DNA of 64,000 nucleotides from the NCBI GenBank assembly GCA_049276455.1, contig JBASWL010000208.1, positions 11,134 to 75,133 on the forward strand, in the 5' to 3' direction. This document shows positions 62,872-64,000 of the stretch, in pieces. The position numbers were made by a program, and so were the translations under genes. The notes below the pieces were generated by a model. That model was not told the origin of the DNA and ran no database searches. It saw only the letters and a program-made list of their open reading frames with translations. The DNA is from Georgfuchsia sp049276455. GTDB lineage: Bacteria > Pseudomonadota > Gammaproteobacteria > Burkholderiales > Rhodocyclaceae. The stretch's first letter is position 1. The number at the start of each line of letters is the position of its first letter.

Positions 62872-62983
62872 TCACTCCCGTCCCCGGTGGTATTGGCATC
62901 CTCACATCTTCACAGCTCTGGACTGCACAACACCTCCGTGGGCCCTCGAGGACTTGGTTATCATCCACGAAACCCGGGGCGAT

Positions 62984-63622
62984 TCAGTACCTCGTTGGCC
63001 GGAATCCCCCAAGGACCAAGTCGAGGTACTTGGCCAGAAATTGCTCTGTCGATATGCCCGGCCTACCGCAGCTGAACGAGCGCTCCCCAATCACACGCAT
63101 CAGAAGCGGTGCCAGGATGATGTGGGCCGCAATCTCGGGATTGACCGAACGAAACTCCTGGCGCGCCATACCGCGCATTACGACCTTGCGTATCAGATCG
63201 ATACCCGGCGCGATCACGCAGTCGTGATAGGCATGGGCAATATCCGGAAAATTGCCCGCCTCAGAGAGCACCAGTTTCAGCACGGCTCCGGCCTGGTCCG
63301 ATCCGATCGTCCGCGAGAAATCCAGAACAAGCTCCCCGAGCAAGTTCGACGAGTTGCCCGCGTCATTTGCAAGCCGCACCTCCCACCCAGACAGCGCCTT
63401 CACCAGGCCTTCACGCACGACAGCGTTGAACAGCGCCTCCTTGCTGTCAAAGTAGAGGTAGATGGTGCCCTTCGAGACCCCGGCGCGGAGTGCTACATCA
63501 TCGAGTCTCGTCGCTGCGTATCCCTTTTCGTCAAAGAAGTGCAAAGCGGCGGCGATGATCTCAGTTGGACGAGCTTCCTTACGTCGGCAGTGCGCGGGCT
63601 TTTCTAAGGAATGATCTGGCAT
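62984..63622 (-). CDS. TetR/AcrR-family transcriptional regulator
   Basis: A 212-residue repressor-type protein. The N-terminal helix-turn-helix is residues ~18-65 (EIIAAALHFFDEKGYAATRL, VALRAGVSKGTIYLYFDSKE) and the C-terminal ligand and dimer domain (about 80-205) is of the TetR_C type found near efflux genes (VLDFSRTIGSDQAGAVLKLV). It is divergent from another TetR gene, with a perfect palindrome between them. TetR pairs like this often flank RND efflux operons; such genes would lie beyond the right edge. Confidence 0.9.
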   Translation of the reverse strand: MPDHSLEKPAHCRRKEARPTEIIAAALHFFDEKGYAATRLDDVALRAGVSKGTIYLYFDSKEALFNAVVREGLVKALSGWEVRLANDAGNSSNLLGELVLDFSRTIGSDQAGAVLKLVLSEAGNFPDIAHAYHDCVIAPGIDLIRKVVMRGMARQEFRSVNPEIAAHIILAPLLMRVIGERSFSCGRPGISTEQFLAKYLDLVLGGFRPTRY

Positions 63623-63700
63623 GATCGGTATCAGATATATAAGCAGGGATGAATAAGGAAAGAAAGCATCCGGCTGGCAACCGTATAAATCATGCAGTAT

Positions 63701-63730
63701 GATATACTAGATAATCTAGTCTAGTATATC
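63701..63730. promoter_or_regulatory. Palindromic operator between two TetR genes
   Basis: GATATACTAGA at 63701-63711 and TCTAGTATATC at 63720-63730 form a perfect 11-bp inverted repeat with an 8-base spacer; an inner CTAGA-TAA-TCTAG palindrome lies within it. The 132-base divergent spacer is AT-rich. The site lies 25 bases upstream of the right-hand TetR start. It is a strong candidate operator for one or both regulators. Confidence 0.7.
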
Positions 63731-63754
63731 CTTCCCCAAGACACGAGGAAACCC

Positions 63755-64000
63755 ATGGTTCGTCCGGCAGCCGAAATTGCGCACTCCGACAGCCGTCAAC
63801 GCCTGATTGACGCTGCGATTGAGGCCTTTAGGAAAGAAGGTTATCGCGCCAGCATCGAACACATTGCGCAGGCGGCCGGCGTGTGCAGGCAGACCGTGTA
63901 TAACAATTTCGCCAGCAAGGAAGACTTGTTCAGCGAGGTTGCCCGGCAGGCCGCCGAGGATATCCAGACCTCGCTGGAGGGCGATGGCGGCGATGTGCGC
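63755..64000 (+). CDS. TetR-family regulator, N-terminal part (runs off the window)
   Basis: The 82 visible residues start MVRPAAEIAHSDSRQRLIDA and hold a TetR helix-turn-helix (AFRKEGYRASIEHIAQAAGV, then QTVYNNFASKEDLFSEV). GAGGAAA sits at good spacing before ATG 63755. The frame is open to base 64000, so the ligand domain is outside. Its promoter overlaps the palindrome shared with the divergent TetR gene, suggesting autoregulation or mutual control. Confidence 0.9.
   Translation, partial: MVRPAAEIAHSDSRQRLIDAAIEAFRKEGYRASIEHIAQAAGVCRQTVYNNFASKEDLFSEVARQAAEDIQTSLEGDGGDVR

Overview
The window is about 64 kb of moderately GC-rich chromosome from a betaproteobacterium. The gene content and order (hemE-priA; thrH-purU-miaB-phoH-ybeY-corC-lnt; yceD-rpmF-plsX-fab; prmB-dapE-pilU; smpB with ratA-rnfH; guaBA) suggest the Rhodocyclales/Nitrosomonadales group. 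That placement is inferred from gene content and synteny, not from a search. No rRNA, tRNA or CRISPR array was recognised.

Layout. 0-9.4 kb: truncated hemE, an AT-rich spacer with DnaA boxes, priA, then a compact minus-strand operon from thrH to lnt (tRNA and rRNA maturation, envelope lipoproteins). 9.4-13.8 kb: an inserted block carrying a PAS/HD-GYP c-di-GMP phosphodiesterase, two tiny membrane proteins, a PAS/GGDEF cyclase, a beheaded IS1182-type transposase and two diverged fragments of neighbouring genes (thrH 5' end, ABC-F 3' end). 13.9-15.9 kb: an octaheme hydroxylamine-oxidoreductase-like cytochrome behind a perfect FNR-type box, then a periplasmic TPR protein. 15.9-29 kb: two ABC-F proteins, a DUF481 outer-membrane protein, an orphan adenine methyltransferase, gshA, a lone mannose-type EIIA, a stomatin/NfeD pair, an aldolase, RsmI-like and Maf proteins. 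29-35.5 kb: the yceD-rpmF-plsX-fabHDG-acpP-fabF fatty-acid operon.

35.5-48.5 kb is the most informative part. A lysA-murE-dapL cluster encodes the one-step diaminopimelate aminotransferase route. The native succinylase gene dapC, 8 kb away, survives only as an N-terminal remnant beside intact dapE, which suggests a pathway replacement. Between them lies a low-GC two-gene cassette of unknown function, flanked by ~0.6-kb inverted copies of a complex repeat, and an acyl-CoA ligase inserted between prmB and a diverged copy of the prmB 3' end.

48.5-58.3 kb: fumC, acnA, smpB, ratA-rnfH, guaB and guaA. 58.3-64 kb: a mobile-element graveyard starting at the guaA 3' end (P4-type integrase with repeated sites, AlpA-like regulator, frameshifted NUDIX gene, phnP fused to an IS21 tail, truncated istB, integrase remnant), ending with two divergent TetR regulators around a palindromic operator; the second runs off the window.
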